Assembly: GCA_963544575.1 (NCBI GenBank)
Contig: CAUUFZ010000002.1
Span: 138,090-202,089 of the forward strand
Direction: 5' to 3'
DNA length: 64,000 bases
DNA from: Nanosyncoccus sp963544575
GTDB lineage: Bacteria; Patescibacteriota; Saccharimonadia; Saccharimonadales; Saccharimonadaceae
This document shows positions 8,369-16,342 of this stretch, one piece after another. The notes under the pieces are model-generated. The model searched no databases and was not told the origin of the DNA. It saw only the letters and a list, made by a program, of their open reading frames with translations. Position numbers and translations under genes: made by a program. Every line of letters begins with the position of its first letter. Position 1 is the first letter of the stretch.

Positions 8369-8822
8369 CCACAAACTCCACCAATGCTACCGGTATTTCT
8401 ATCTTCTCGCCACCGGATGTAATATCACGCTTTTCAGTGATGCGAGCTTTTAATTTATTGTACTCTGTAATTGCTTTCATTTTTGCGTTGAAGTCAGCAT
8501 CCTGCACGATGAGCTTTTCGAGTTGTTTGTCAACGAACTGGTCGTTTAATCCGTGAGCTTCAAAGATTTCATCTATTCGTTCCAAGATGTTAGGTTTTGT
8601 TAGGAGTTCTGACGCACATGCTCTAGCTGTTCTATACCAACCAGGCTTACTGGTGTCAACGTTATAAGCCTCAATATATGACTGAACGCCATTACCAAAA
8701 AACTCTCTATCACCTGCATAAAGCTGACAGAATAACTCCTGCTGTGGGGTTAGTCTATGTCCGCTTTTTGTGGTTGGCTTGACAGCAGATTTTACTACTT
8801 TTTTACTCTTGCTCTTTTTCAT
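8331..8822 (-). CDS. terS: Phage terminase small subunit (TerS)
   Basis: 163 residues. A basic N-terminus (KKSKSKKVVK) is followed by the Terminase_2-type pattern LTPQQELFCQLYAGD … SYIEAYN … ARACASELLTKPNILERIDEI, which is the DNA-binding helix-turn-helix region, then a coiled oligomerisation segment. It recognises the packaging site and feeds TerL. It overlaps terL by about 38 bases and the upstream YopX-like gene by four. Confidence 0.85.
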   Translation of the reverse strand: MKKSKSKKVVKSAVKPTTKSGHRLTPQQELFCQLYAGDREFFGNGVQSYIEAYNVDTSKPGWYRTARACASELLTKPNILERIDEIFEAHGLNDQFVDKQLEKLIVQDADFNAKMKAITEYNKLKARITEKRDITSGGEKIEIPVALVEFVDGDSKNNRKATK

Positions 8823-9229
8823 TCCGTCTTCTGGTCTTTCTTAATATATTCAAGTAGGTCTTTATTCTCATGAATATTGCCGATAACCTCGTATTGGCTA
8901 TCACTATTTAATAGGCTATCGCCATATAAAGCCCCTCTAACATAATGAAGTTCAAAGCAACATTCACTTTGACAATATCTTACTTCCCAAACAACAAACT
9001 TTTTTCCAATAGCTTCTTCTACTAAATCACCCTCATAGATCTCTTTACCGTTCTTGTCTTTGAGTCCAGTGTATTGCTCAATGATAAAAAATGGTTGATA
9101 TAGCATATGGACGCAAATAAAGTTTCTATCATCTGGCTTAAAATCCCCCGTCCCTTTTTCGGTAACCAAACAACCTACTTTATACATTCCATACTTATCG
9201 CTCCACGCTCTGAATTTTAATTCACGCAT
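8819..9229 (-). CDS. YopX family phage protein
   Basis: 136 residues. It has the hallmark layout of the YopX family: RELKFRAWSDKYGMY at the start, FFIIEQYTGLKDKNGKEIYEGDLV in the middle and YEVIGNIHENKDLLEYI at the end. YopX-like proteins are common in Gram-positive phages and prophages; no biochemical role is known. The start codon overlaps the stop of the preceding small gene. Confidence 0.9.
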   Translation of the reverse strand: MRELKFRAWSDKYGMYKVGCLVTEKGTGDFKPDDRNFICVHMLYQPFFIIEQYTGLKDKNGKEIYEGDLVEEAIGKKFVVWEVRYCQSECCFELHYVRGALYGDSLLNSDSQYEVIGNIHENKDLLEYIKKDQKTE

Positions 9230-9411
9230 TATAATTCATACCCCTTTTCTTTGGTTAAATAATCAATATAAGATAACCGACTCTCTTTATCGTCGTTCTC
9301 CTTACTGACGGCATAAATATAATCTCCACCATCATATCTAGAATACATATGAGTTGCATTATAAAAATCCTCATATGACATTTCTAGATAATTTTTATAT
9401 TTTTCTTCCAT
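9229..9411 (-). CDS. Small phage protein of unknown function
   Basis: 60 residues, acidic and Tyr-rich (NYLEMSYEDFYNATHMYSRYDGGDY). No recognised motif. It is kept as a gene because it lies in a closely packed run with one to two base gaps on both sides, and its stop overlaps the next start. Shine-Dalgarno is weak. Confidence 0.5.
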   Translation of the reverse strand: MEEKYKNYLEMSYEDFYNATHMYSRYDGGDYIYAVSKENDDKESRLSYIDYLTKEKGYEL

Positions 9412-9412
9412 T

Positions 9413-9661
9413 TTATTTATTCTTGCTTAAATACTTAATTACTTCTTCTTTTGTCCCCTCAAAACGAGTTTTGCTATGTTTCCCGGCGAGAAATCCTAAA
9501 GTTAAAATGATGAACATAACATCTACTATCGTAGATCCACCTAATAACTGATGATTAAACATAAGTAATCCAGCAAACATTGAAAATGTAACTATATCTT
9601 TAATAATTGAACCAATTACTGATTCGTTTATAACTATGTATTCAGTTTTGTCGTCATCCAT
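9413..9661 (-). CDS. Small phage membrane protein
   Basis: 82 residues with two likely membrane helices (about 17-40 and 45-62: DIVTFSMFAGLLMF and VDVMFIILTLGFLAG), a polar N-terminus and a charged C-terminus. Good Shine-Dalgarno (AAGGAG). The topology would suit a holin-like or superinfection protein, but its place in the early/middle region argues against a lysis role. Function unknown. Confidence 0.55.
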   Translation of the reverse strand: MDDDKTEYIVINESVIGSIIKDIVTFSMFAGLLMFNHQLLGGSTIVDVMFIILTLGFLAGKHSKTRFEGTKEEVIKYLSKNK

Positions 9662-9671
9662 ACAACTCTCC

Positions 9672-9893
9672 TTAATAATTCACGGGAAACATTTCTGATC
9701 CCTTTGATTTTTGTGGCAATGTTACTGCGATATCAATATCTTTCACTCCTTTTTCTCTCAAAAATCGCTCTGTCTTTTTAATTTCTGATAAATTAGAGTT
9801 CATGATTTTATGTTTAGTGTCATCGTGGGCGGTATAGCGGATTATGTAGTTGATCGGAACAATCGGTTTTACGTATGTGCGCATCTTTTTCAT
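9672..9893 (-). CDS. Small phage protein of unknown function
   Basis: 73 residues, starting MKKMRTYVKPIVPINYIIRY, with an alpha-beta pattern and basic charge. The start ATG overlaps the preceding stop by four bases and has a good AGGAAA Shine-Dalgarno. No family recognised. Confidence 0.5.
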   Translation of the reverse strand: MKKMRTYVKPIVPINYIIRYTAHDDTKHKIMNSNLSEIKKTERFLREKGVKDIDIAVTLPQKSKGSEMFPVNY

Positions 9894-10222
9894 AAATTTT
9901 CCTTTCTAGTGCCACACTTACCGCATTTGCAATTTATCGTGTGGGTCATACACCAGCAATTCCTACAGAGGCTAACATCGTAGTCTACTACGCCAGTTCT
10001 GTATTCCTGATATTCATTCTCCGAATGGGTGCCGTTGTAGTACTTCATGGCTTCGTCTATTCCGTTAGACTCACATATCATGGCGGTCTTCAAAATTATG
10101 GTGGCTTCGTTTGCCATTCGCTTAAATGTCGCCTCTCGGACGTCTTCGTGAGGTAGTTTTGTATCTGATTTAGTTTGGGATAAAATCGCCTCTACTATTT
10201 GATTGATTGTTGATAATTTCAT
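9890..10222 (-). CDS. Phage protein with C-terminal zinc ribbon
   Basis: About 110 residues from MKLSTINQIVEAIL. A helical body is followed by a four-Cys cluster (CRNCWCMTHTINCKCGKCG) typical of a small zinc ribbon. The frame is open up to 10315, but the extra N-terminus does not look like protein, and it would overlap the upstream gene; a purine-rich GAGAAGAGAAG stands before 10222. An inverted repeat (GTCAGTG / CACTGAC) lies just upstream of this start. Function unknown. Confidence 0.5.
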   Translation of the reverse strand: MKLSTINQIVEAILSQTKSDTKLPHEDVREATFKRMANEATIILKTAMICESNGIDEAMKYYNGTHSENEYQEYRTGVVDYDVSLCRNCWCMTHTINCKCGKCGTRKENL

Positions 10223-10286
10223 TTTTGCTTCTCTTCTCGGAGGAGTGCCGTCAGTGGCTCGACTCACTGACATGGATCCCATTAGC

Positions 10287-10589
10287 TTAGCTTTTTGGTT
10301 TGGCACTTCTTTCATTTTGTCTATCTAAAAATTCTGAATAAGTAATAGCTTCTCTTTCACCATCTTCGTTCTCAAAAACTACTAAGGGTAGCTCAATATC
10401 AAAAGAATTTGCTTCTTGTTGCCAATCTGGATTTAATTCAACTCGCTTGACTGTAAAATTAGCCAATTTAATTTGATGATTGATAATAAACTGATGAAGA
10501 GGAGTGTATTTGCCGGCTCTATCACAGCCATAACATTCTTTAAGATAGAGGGTAACTTTAGTATCTTGATTTATCATAAAATCTTTCAT
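10287..10589 (-). CDS. Thioredoxin/glutaredoxin-like phage protein
   Basis: 100 residues. The beta strand plus CxxC motif (VTLYLKECYGCDRAGKY), a later strand with LPLVVFENEDG and a cis-Pro-like position fit a glutaredoxin-like fold. The active site reads CYGC-like only as C-Y-G-C, so redox activity is plausible. Phages often carry such proteins beside nucleotide metabolism or recombination genes. It overlaps the upstream gene by 32 bases and is preceded by an AGGA Shine-Dalgarno. Confidence 0.55.
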   Translation of the reverse strand: MKDFMINQDTKVTLYLKECYGCDRAGKYTPLHQFIINHQIKLANFTVKRVELNPDWQQEANSFDIELPLVVFENEDGEREAITYSEFLDRQNERSAKPKS

Positions 10590-10905
10590 TATTCCTCGCT
10601 CTACCTTTCTCTGGAATTATTCTAGCTGTGGATTTTCTTACCCAATCAGGTAAGTTTCCGGTTGTAATACTAATGTCGTGTAGGGTGGCAAGACGACGTA
10701 TCGTACTCATGTCTAGATAGCGGTAGTCTCGCAATGCTCGCATGAATGGTCGCCAGTGATAAGTCCAAAAGTTCCTCTGTCGAACGTCCCATCTCGTAAA
10801 TTTCTGCCAGCCATATTTATCTTTGATGTAAATATCACGTGGATCAACGAACCATATTTCGAGACCATTCGTTTTCCGAACGGATACCTGATAATTTCTT
10901 GCCAC
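10558..10905 (-). CDS. Basic phage protein of unknown function
   Basis: About 115 residues, rich in Arg, Trp and Tyr (RQRNFWTYHWRPFMRALRDYRYLD), suggesting a compact nucleic-acid-binding protein. I start at GTG 10905, which follows a perfect AGGAGG by four bases; the longer frame would need a TTG placed before that ribosome site. No family recognised. Confidence 0.5.
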   Translation of the reverse strand: MARNYQVSVRKTNGLEIWFVDPRDIYIKDKYGWQKFTRWDVRQRNFWTYHWRPFMRALRDYRYLDMSTIRRLATLHDISITTGNLPDWVRKSTARIIPEKGRARNNERFYDKSRY

Positions 10906-10929
10906 TTTACCTCCTCGCAAGATTTTTAT

Positions 10930-11361
10930 TTAATTACGTAAATATTCGTCAATTATTTTCTTACACCCCTCGAATCCAACCCCAAATTCGGCTCTATAAC
11001 CCCTCGCACGCAGTTTTTCAAGCATTTCAGCCTGTTCTTCGAGGTGTTTATCTTTTTTCAGAGTGCCGTCTTTTTTATAGGGTGAGTTTGATTCTGTTTT
11101 AATTTCCAGATAGAGACCGAAGTGAATCCCCCACTCACGTACGGGACTATGCCATATATTCATACTTGATTCAGCTATGAATAAATCCGGATAGCCACGC
11201 TCTGGATGTAGCCTCTTATGCTTCGCCGCTTGACCAGGTGTTAATTTGAGGTCTGAGCCAACATCAAAGCGATAAATTACGTTTGGATATTGAAGTTGTA
11301 GGTAACGAGCAATCTGCTCGTAGAGATTATGCTCGGAACTATATTTTGGAATTCGCCTCAT
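10930..11361 (-). CDS. VRR-NUC domain nuclease
   Basis: 143 residues. It matches the VRR-NUC fold of phage-borne PD-(D/E)XK enzymes: an N-terminal helix (SEHNLYEQIARYLQLQYP), GYPDLFIA with the catalytic Asp, LYLEIKTESNSP with the E-x-K pair, and a C-terminal GCKKIIDEYLRN helix. Such stand-alone nucleases process branched or single-stranded DNA in phage replication. Strong AGGAGG Shine-Dalgarno. Confidence 0.85.
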   Translation of the reverse strand: MRRIPKYSSEHNLYEQIARYLQLQYPNVIYRFDVGSDLKLTPGQAAKHKRLHPERGYPDLFIAESSMNIWHSPVREWGIHFGLYLEIKTESNSPYKKDGTLKKDKHLEEQAEMLEKLRARGYRAEFGVGFEGCKKIIDEYLRN

Positions 11362-11386
11362 TTTTTGTTACCTCCTTTCTTTTGGT

Positions 11387-11426
11387 TCTCCACTGCAGGT
11401 CATAACATTGAACCATACAGTGGAGA
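11387..11426 (-). promoter_or_regulatory. 9-bp hairpin in the leader of the VRR-NUC gene
   Basis: TCTCCACTG at 11387-11395 pairs with CAGTGGAGA at 11418-11426 with a 22-base loop, about 25 bases before the gene start. There is no U-run, so it is more likely a leader structure or operator than a terminator. Confidence 0.4.
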
Positions 11427-11432
11427 CAACAA

Positions 11433-11524
11433 CTTAAAACTAACGTGAGGAGATAATACAAATTACTTTGTACCAATAATCTACAATAGTAGAAATTCAA
11501 TAGCTAATAGTTATTAGTTTTAAG
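11433..11524. repeat. 11-bp inverted repeat in the 11.36-11.65 kb phage gap
   Basis: CTTAAAACTAA (11433-11443) and TTAGTTTTAAG (11514-11524) are exact reverse complements 70 bases apart. A near-palindrome CTAATAGTTATTAG lies just inside the second arm. The gap of about 290 bases holds no credible gene; these repeats suggest operators between the 155-residue gene and the VRR-NUC gene. Confidence 0.35.
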
Positions 11525-11653
11525 TTAGTGGGATTAGTGGCTGCGTCTGTATTGACATTTAACTGATTATTTACTTAAGGGGGTATACCAGCACCACATT
11601 ACGATTTATTTGAGTCCTTTTAGCTTTTTAATAGCTTCTTAAATCCTCTATCA

Positions 11654-12121
11654 TTACAAATCTTCAAGATCAATATCAAAACATTTGGCGAGCATGTTTT
11701 TGATTTTTTCGGCAACTTTATTCTTCGCTTTCTTATCCTCATCGTCTTCATCACAGTCATTATCACTGCCCTTTTCATCTTCAGATTTTGAGGTGTTTAT
11801 TTCTTCGAAATTAGATTTAAGTTTTTCTAAGATTTCTCCGCCAAGATCGGTATCTATTTTTGCTACGGCTTCAAAAAGTAGATTTATCATCTCATAGATT
11901 GCAAATTTTGAGCCTACTGTGGTATTTACTACTTCACCAGTATTGGATACTCCAATAGTTATATATCCAATAAGTTTATCTTTCGAAACACATTCTTTAA
12001 TTGTTTCAACCGCAGAGTCAAGATCCTCTAATTCTTTGTGTTTAATTGTTCTAGCGCCTGTAGACTTGATTAATTTTTCTATTAACTCATTTAATCCATC
12101 GTTCATTTCGTTGTTTTTCAT
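11654..12121 (-). CDS. Acidic phage protein of unknown function
   Basis: 155 residues, helical, with an Asp/Glu/Lys-rich stretch near residues 113-130 (DNDCDEDDEDKKAKNK) and an N-terminal part that contains a beta segment (LIGYITIGVSNTGEVV). Strong AAGGAG Shine-Dalgarno. It follows the nuclease-RecT cluster and precedes the repeat-bearing gap. Its acidity could suit a DNA-mimic or regulatory protein, but nothing in the sequence proves it. Confidence 0.5.
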   Translation of the reverse strand: MKNNEMNDGLNELIEKLIKSTGARTIKHKELEDLDSAVETIKECVSKDKLIGYITIGVSNTGEVVNTTVGSKFAIYEMINLLFEAVAKIDTDLGGEILEKLKSNFEEINTSKSEDEKGSDNDCDEDDEDKKAKNKVAEKIKNMLAKCFDIDLEDL

Positions 12122-12145
12122 AGTTACTCCTTAAAAATTAAATTA

Positions 12146-12745
12146 TTACTCTAGCCCTTTGCCTTGATCTAACCTATTGCCATATCCGTTGTTGATTAAG
12201 TATTCACGAAGTTCCGCCGCCATTGTCAGAATCCAGTTCAAACCATCTTCAAGTGTTTTACGATTCAAATAAACGATTCCAACCGTGATATGGTTCTTGT
12301 CGGTATGGTGGATGTGCTGATTCTTACAATAGAACTCAAAGCGCTTAAGTTCCGGATAAAGTACTTGATAGACTTCTGGCTGCTTTGAATTGGTATAATC
12401 TGAAGCCGTAGCTTTGCCAGTCTTCCAATCAATTCCAGTTGTGCCGTCTTTAACATCTAGCACGCCAGAAATTACACACCAATCTGTTAATTTGCGGACT
12501 CGTTTGGTTGCTAGTTCAACTTCTGGTGCTTCTAATTTGCGACCACCAAAGATTTTTGGGATTGCTTTATGTTTTTTGACATATCGTTCCCAAATACCAT
12601 GCATCTTTTTTCCGAACTCCATTGCATCATTCGGTTCAATTTCAACACCAGTGTATGGAGCAATAGCGCGATCAATATCACCACTCGCCCAAGCACTTAA
12701 AATTGAATAGCTGACACGAATTGCGCCAAAACCATCGTTATTCAT
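12146..12745 (-). CDS. PD-(D/E)XK (RecB/Cas4-like) nuclease of the RecT module
   Basis: 199 residues. The nuclease core is visible: an N-terminal SYSILSAWASGD helix, FGKKMHGIWERY with the His, GVLDVKDGTTGIDWKTGKA with D…D-x-K, and KQPEVYQVLYPEL with the Gln-Tyr pair. This is the Cas4/RecB branch that acts as 5'-3' exonuclease partner of RecT in phages. Lacks the four Fe-S cysteines of true Cas4. It overlaps the upstream gene by eight bases, with recT two genes further upstream, so the products probably act together. Confidence 0.82.
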   Translation of the reverse strand: MNNDGFGAIRVSYSILSAWASGDIDRAIAPYTGVEIEPNDAMEFGKKMHGIWERYVKKHKAIPKIFGGRKLEAPEVELATKRVRKLTDWCVISGVLDVKDGTTGIDWKTGKATASDYTNSKQPEVYQVLYPELKRFEFYCKNQHIHHTDKNHITVGIVYLNRKTLEDGLNWILTMAAELREYLINNGYGNRLDQGKGLE

Positions 12746-13175
12746 TAGAAGCCTCGCTGACTGTTATTCTGATCGTCTTTTTACGTTCTACTTCTGCAAT
12801 ACCGGCAGGTAATCGATAATATTTCGTTCGATGTTCATCAACCGCTTTTGAATTAATTGACCACGTGGTCTTTTTCGTCCAAAACTTAGAACTATGAAAC
12901 TTGGCTTCGCCATTGTCTTTATATTTTGCTCCAGCAGCAGAATAGTTAATTTTAATCTTCTCGCCCTTAATGGCTGAAATATTTGGATTAAACTCTAATG
13001 CTTGGCGTTCAATCTCTGATTTAAGTAATTCAACTGCTTTATCGACCTCAGCTTGAATTTCAAGAAGGCGAATAATTGCTTTTTCAGCATTAGGATTAAC
13101 AATAAAATCTTTACCTTCATTCTGTGTCTGAAAAATTTCAGTTGGGTTAATTTTTACTATTAACTCGTTGTTCAT
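12738..13175 (-). CDS. Phage protein of the recombination module, unknown function
   Basis: 145 residues: an N-terminal coiled segment (AEKAIIRLLEIQAEVDKAVELLKSEIERQ region), then a beta-rich part with INYSAAGAKYKDNG and a C-terminal KKTIRITVSE. It overlaps both neighbours by a few bases, between recT and the nuclease gene. This position is often filled by a single-strand DNA or nuclease-accessory protein. Family not recognised. Confidence 0.5.
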   Translation of the reverse strand: MNNELIVKINPTEIFQTQNEGKDFIVNPNAEKAIIRLLEIQAEVDKAVELLKSEIERQALEFNPNISAIKGEKIKINYSAAGAKYKDNGEAKFHSSKFWTKKTTWSINSKAVDEHRTKYYRLPAGIAEVERKKTIRITVSEASNE

Positions 13176-13381
13176 TTTGTCCTCTTCTCATATTTCTTTA
13201 TCAAGATTGAAACTTGTTGCCCAAGCCTCGCTAAGTCATTAAAAGTATCATCAAATATCTGTTGGTCTGGCTTACCTTTGTCGAAAATTACATACTCGCT
13301 CATTTCTTCACGCATATATTCATAAGAATGATAAATAGTACCGCGCAAATTTTTGAGCATAGCTATATCTCTTTCATTCAC
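13172..13381 (-). CDS. Small phage protein downstream of recT
   Basis: 69 residues, helical, charged (MNERDIAMLKNLRG…). GTG start that overlaps the recT stop (GTGA), with AGGAG eight bases before it in the end of recT, so the pair is translationally coupled. Function unknown. Confidence 0.5.
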   Translation of the reverse strand: MNERDIAMLKNLRGTIYHSYEYMREEMSEYVIFDKGKPDQQIFDDTFNDLARLGQQVSILIKKYEKRTK

Positions 13382-14214
13382 TTTTTATTCTCCTGCTCTA
13401 ACTGGTCAGCTAGATTACTTACCTCTTCGACAATCTCTGCTTCTTGAGATTCTGTGAGTTCTGGCTTGCGTTGAGGATTGTCTTCATATTCGCCATCAAC
13501 AGCCTGATCTTCTTGAATTGCTTTTTGAAGCTGAGTATTTAGAGGACCGAACTTGCTAATCAAAAGCTTCAATACAGTTTTCTTTGCCATCGAGTCAAAA
13601 TCATCGCTCCAAAGTCCCGAGCCGTATTTGGCAAAATTTTTAGAATACTTCTTGGCATGTGTATTTAATTCTTCGACCGTCATATAGAGCGACTTCTCGA
13701 AGCCATTTAATAGTCTGAAATAAGCCACGAAGCCAATTGTGGGAGCTTTTTCTCGTTTAGATGAGTCTTCTATCCATTTGAACTCCATCTCGCCGCTTAG
13801 ACGGTTAAAATTGATAATTTCGCCCTCTTTTATTTCAGTGGCATTGATAGTTTTGTAAAAACCGGAACGTTGAGCCAGTTGGATAAAGCCCTTGTAGCCC
13901 ATTTGAAATTGGCAGACCGTTTCTTCGTCTTTTTTATTCCTATTTAATGTGTATGGGATTAGGTAAGCAAAACCTAAGTTCTGGTTAATAGGTAGATCCA
14001 TTGATGCAGCAATTAGTGCCGCCGAAACTACACTTTCAGGCTTACAAGTATTGAGTAGTTTATTGGCGTTCGCTGCTGCAACTAAACTCGTTATAAATTG
14101 TGATGCTCGTTTACCTAGTAGATCGTTAAGACGAGCGCTAACAGCATCTTCTCGGATATATTGAGCTATTGATAATCGTGTCTCTGTCATTTTTACTGTA
14201 ATGGCTCCTGCCAT
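13378..14214 (-). CDS. recT: RecT family single-strand annealing protein
   Basis: 278 residues. Typical RecT pattern: LINTCKPESVV-like SVVSAALIAASMDLPINQNLGFAYLIPY, CQFQMGYKGFIQLAQRSGFYKTINATEI, and SDDFDSMAKKTVLKLLISKFGPL. The C-terminal 40 residues are acidic and disordered, as in many phage RecT proteins that bind host SSB or nuclease partner. It anneals single-stranded DNA during phage recombination. The N-terminus overlaps the upstream gene; a second ATG at 14190 is a possible shorter start, but has no well-spaced ribosome site. Confidence 0.93.
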   Translation of the reverse strand: MAGAITVKMTETRLSIAQYIREDAVSARLNDLLGKRASQFITSLVAAANANKLLNTCKPESVVSAALIAASMDLPINQNLGFAYLIPYTLNRNKKDEETVCQFQMGYKGFIQLAQRSGFYKTINATEIKEGEIINFNRLSGEMEFKWIEDSSKREKAPTIGFVAYFRLLNGFEKSLYMTVEELNTHAKKYSKNFAKYGSGLWSDDFDSMAKKTVLKLLISKFGPLNTQLQKAIQEDQAVDGEYEDNPQRKPELTESQEAEIVEEVSNLADQLEQENKK

Positions 14215-14444
14215 TCTCCTTCTTCATCATCTACTACTTCGCTACTATGTCCATCTGGATATTCAATCAATTTGCCACGCTTAAATGTCCGCCATGCACC
14301 ACATTTGTTGCAAACTTCAACATCCTGATAGTCTTCAACATAATCGCCCTTAATTGGATCTGCATGACCAAAATCGTATTTGTCTTGGTGGGTTTCTTCA
14401 TGTAGACAAGTAGTGTCATCGATTACTTTTACTTTAATTTTCAT
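14193..14444 (-). CDS. Small Cys/His phage protein
   Basis: About 83 residues, acidic, with a CLHEETH segment near the N-terminus and CNKCGAWRTFKRG later, which together could hold one zinc. Start taken at ATG 14444; the longer frame needs TTG at 14462. It overlaps recT by 22 bases. Function unknown; probably an early accessory of the recombination genes. Confidence 0.5.
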   Translation of the reverse strand: MKIKVKVIDDTTCLHEETHQDKYDFGHADPIKGDYVEDYQDVEVCNKCGAWRTFKRGKLIEYPDGHSSEVVDDEEGEWQEPLQ

Positions 14445-14448
14445 TTTT

Positions 14449-14661
14449 TCATCTTTCTTCAAGATTTTTAATTAAGCTAATAACCCCAAATACTAATAGG
14501 TATAGACTCGTCCAATTGATAATTGGATACCTTCCACCACCTATGAATAGCAATAAGATCCCTAATCCGATGGTAATAATGCTCTCGATAGTAGATATAC
14601 CTTCAATTTGGTTGTTATTTATTTTTTCTTTTTTGTAGTTTTTGTTTTGGCGTCGAACCAT
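14449..14661 (-). CDS. Small phage membrane protein
   Basis: 70 residues: a basic N-terminus (MVRRQNKNYKKEK) followed by two hydrophobic helices (STIESIITIGLGILLLFIGG and WTSLYLLVFGVISLI). Strong AAGGAG Shine-Dalgarno. It is the first gene of the leftward early run. Small early membrane proteins of phages often act in exclusion or host takeover, but nothing here decides it. Confidence 0.55.
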   Translation of the reverse strand: MVRRQNKNYKKEKINNNQIEGISTIESIITIGLGILLLFIGGGRYPIINWTSLYLLVFGVISLIKNLEER

Positions 14662-14823
14662 ATTTTTCTCCTTTTTGATTTAATTTCACCTCTAACTGCT
14701 TTTGTTTTTCTGCCATTCATTTACTTGTTTGAACTGACGAGTGTCCGCTGTTAGTTTTTGGTGTCAACGTGAAGCTACAAACTTAAAAATTGATGAATGG
14801 AGTTTAATAGCCTCACGAAACAA
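14662..14823. other. Prophage-host junction, no gene seen
   Basis: This stretch lies between the first prophage gene and the tandem terminators of the host gene cysS. It contains a TTGACA on the minus strand (near 14767) without a convincing -10, and no tRNA or integrase. The right attachment site should lie here or in the terminators, but without the left border no direct repeat can be identified. Confidence 0.4.
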
Positions 14824-14848
14824 CAAAAAACGGTCTTCGTGAGACCGT
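14824..14848 (-). terminator. Rho-independent terminator, second of two after cysS
   Basis: Minus strand: ACGGTCT / AGACCGT, a seven-pair perfect stem with a five-base loop, followed by TTTTTTG. Confidence 0.85.
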
Positions 14849-14853
14849 GATAA

Positions 14854-14879
14854 GAAAAACACACCAACAGGGGCGTGTT
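14854..14879 (-). terminator. Rho-independent terminator after cysS
   Basis: Minus strand: AACACGCC / GGTGTGTT, eight pairs with one G-U, six-base loop, followed by TTTTCTT. It lies 36 bases after the cysS stop; with the second hairpin it insulates host and prophage transcription. Confidence 0.8.
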
Positions 14880-14914
14880 ATTTTACAACCATGTAAGTTT
14901 TTTAAGTGATATGA

Positions 14915-16330
14915 TTATATCATTGGTGATTCAAGATATTGCCAGAAACTGGTTTGATTGGTGTCGAGAATACTGAAATTATGGGCTTTTAAATCTTCAC
15001 GAATCTGGTCGGCCTTAGCATAGTCTTTATTTTGTTTAGCTTTGGCGCGCTCTTCGATGAGAATTTGAATTTCATTTGATGGCAGAATGAGGCTATCGAA
15101 GAAACGAAGCCCGAATAGTTCATCGACAAAACGCCAATCATCCATGGTTAATTCGTTTTGATCAATTTCAGCAAAAACTTCAGCGGAGTTAAGGTTCTGA
15201 TTAATGATATATGTAAGCTTCTCTTGTAATTCTGTAGTATGATAGTTGGTTTTTTGAATTTTGGTAAGAAGTGTAGCTTGATTTTCGATAGTAGTAGTTT
15301 CCTGCAGGGTTTTCGCAAGGCGATTTAGCCAATGCAGACGACGATTTTTGGCAGCTGCAAGACCTTCGAAAGTGAAATTTCGTTCGGATTGATAATGTCC
15401 TTGCAAAATCCAGAGCTTAAAATCAAGCGGTGAGAAGCCGCGGTCTTTTAAATCTTGAATGGAGTATGTATTGCCGAGAGATTTACTAATTTTTTGATTA
15501 TCAATAGTGATGAAATTGGCGTGGAGCCAATAGTTGGCCATAGTTTTACCAAAGGCGGCTTCGGATTGGGCAATCTCGTTGGTGTGGTGAATCGGAATGT
15601 GGTCGATGCCGCCAGCATGAATGTCGAGAGGTTCACCTAATTCGAAATGTGAGATGGTGGAACATTCGAGATGCCAGCCTGGATAGCCTTTTTTGCCTTG
15701 AAAATCCCATTGCATGGCATGATCTTCGCCAGGTTTAATAAATTTCCAGATAGCAAAATCGGAAACGTTGCGTTTTTCGGAATTAAAATCGACACGAGCG
15801 CCGGCGCGAAGATTGTCGAGGTCGAGTCTGGCAAAATCGGCATAGGTAGCAAATTTACTGGTGTCAAAATAAATCCCATCGGAGGTTTCGTAGGTGTATC
15901 CACGCGAAATTAAAGTGTTGATTACCTCAAGATCTTCCTGAATGTAGTCGGTGGCACGGCAGAATTTGGTAGGTGGTAGTAAATTCAAAGCGTTAAAATC
16001 CTTAATGAAGGCAGCTTCGTAAAATTTGGCAATTTCCCAAACGGTTTTATTTTCACGCTTGGCGCCTTTTTCAAGCTTATCTTCCCCGTCGTCGGCATCA
16101 GATGCGAGGTGTCCAACATCGGTGATATTGATAATACGGTGAGGGGTTAAATGATTAATTTTGAGGGTGCGAACTAGGAGATCCCAGTAAATGTAGCTAG
16201 CAAAATTTCCAATGTGGGCAAAATTATAGACGGTAGGGCCACAGGTATAGATTTTGACGTTTTCAGGATTTTGAGGAATGAATTCTTCGATTTGGCGAGT
16301 TTTGGTATTGAATAAGTGAAGTTTAGTCAT
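14915..16330 (-). CDS. cysS: Cysteinyl-tRNA synthetase
   Basis: 471 residues, the normal length. Class I synthetase that charges tRNA-Cys. The zinc ligand Cys30 in YTCGPTVYN, the HIGN signature at 39-42, WHLECS with the second Cys, IHHTNE with the remaining zinc ligands, and KISKS are all present, so this zinc site is intact. Last gene of a leftward run that begins with the DUF998 gene. The gap to the upstream DHH gene is 12 bases. Two terminators follow. Confidence 0.97.
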   Translation of the reverse strand: MTKLHLFNTKTRQIEEFIPQNPENVKIYTCGPTVYNFAHIGNFASYIYWDLLVRTLKINHLTPHRIINITDVGHLASDADDGEDKLEKGAKRENKTVWEIAKFYEAAFIKDFNALNLLPPTKFCRATDYIQEDLEVINTLISRGYTYETSDGIYFDTSKFATYADFARLDLDNLRAGARVDFNSEKRNVSDFAIWKFIKPGEDHAMQWDFQGKKGYPGWHLECSTISHFELGEPLDIHAGGIDHIPIHHTNEIAQSEAAFGKTMANYWLHANFITIDNQKISKSLGNTYSIQDLKDRGFSPLDFKLWILQGHYQSERNFTFEGLAAAKNRRLHWLNRLAKTLQETTTIENQATLLTKIQKTNYHTTELQEKLTYIINQNLNSAEVFAEIDQNELTMDDWRFVDELFGLRFFDSLILPSNEIQILIEERAKAKQNKDYAKADQIREDLKAHNFSILDTNQTSFWQYLESPMI

Positions 16331-16342
16331 GATATTTCTCGA

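Noticed and set aside
9413..9661. Holin
   Set aside because: Two membrane helices fit, but the gene lies in the early/middle part and has no endolysin beside it.
10681..10690. Third copy of the phage 25-nt element
   Set aside because: Only TAGGGTGGCA is shared; the ATTATG half is absent and the word lies inside a coding region.
12146..12745. Cas4 of a CRISPR system
   Set aside because: No Fe-S cysteines, no cas1/cas2 or repeats nearby, and recT lies two genes away, so it is a phage recombination exonuclease.
14619..14721. Short Lys/Arg-rich open frame (about 33 codons) before the first prophage gene
   Set aside because: No ribosome site, and it overlaps the start of the membrane protein gene, whose own Shine-Dalgarno lies inside it. 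Low-complexity Lys codons in AT-rich DNA explain it.
14700..14915. Prophage attachment site in a tRNA gene
   Set aside because: No tRNA-like structure was found near the junction. The only tRNA gene is at 63.5 kb, far from the prophage.
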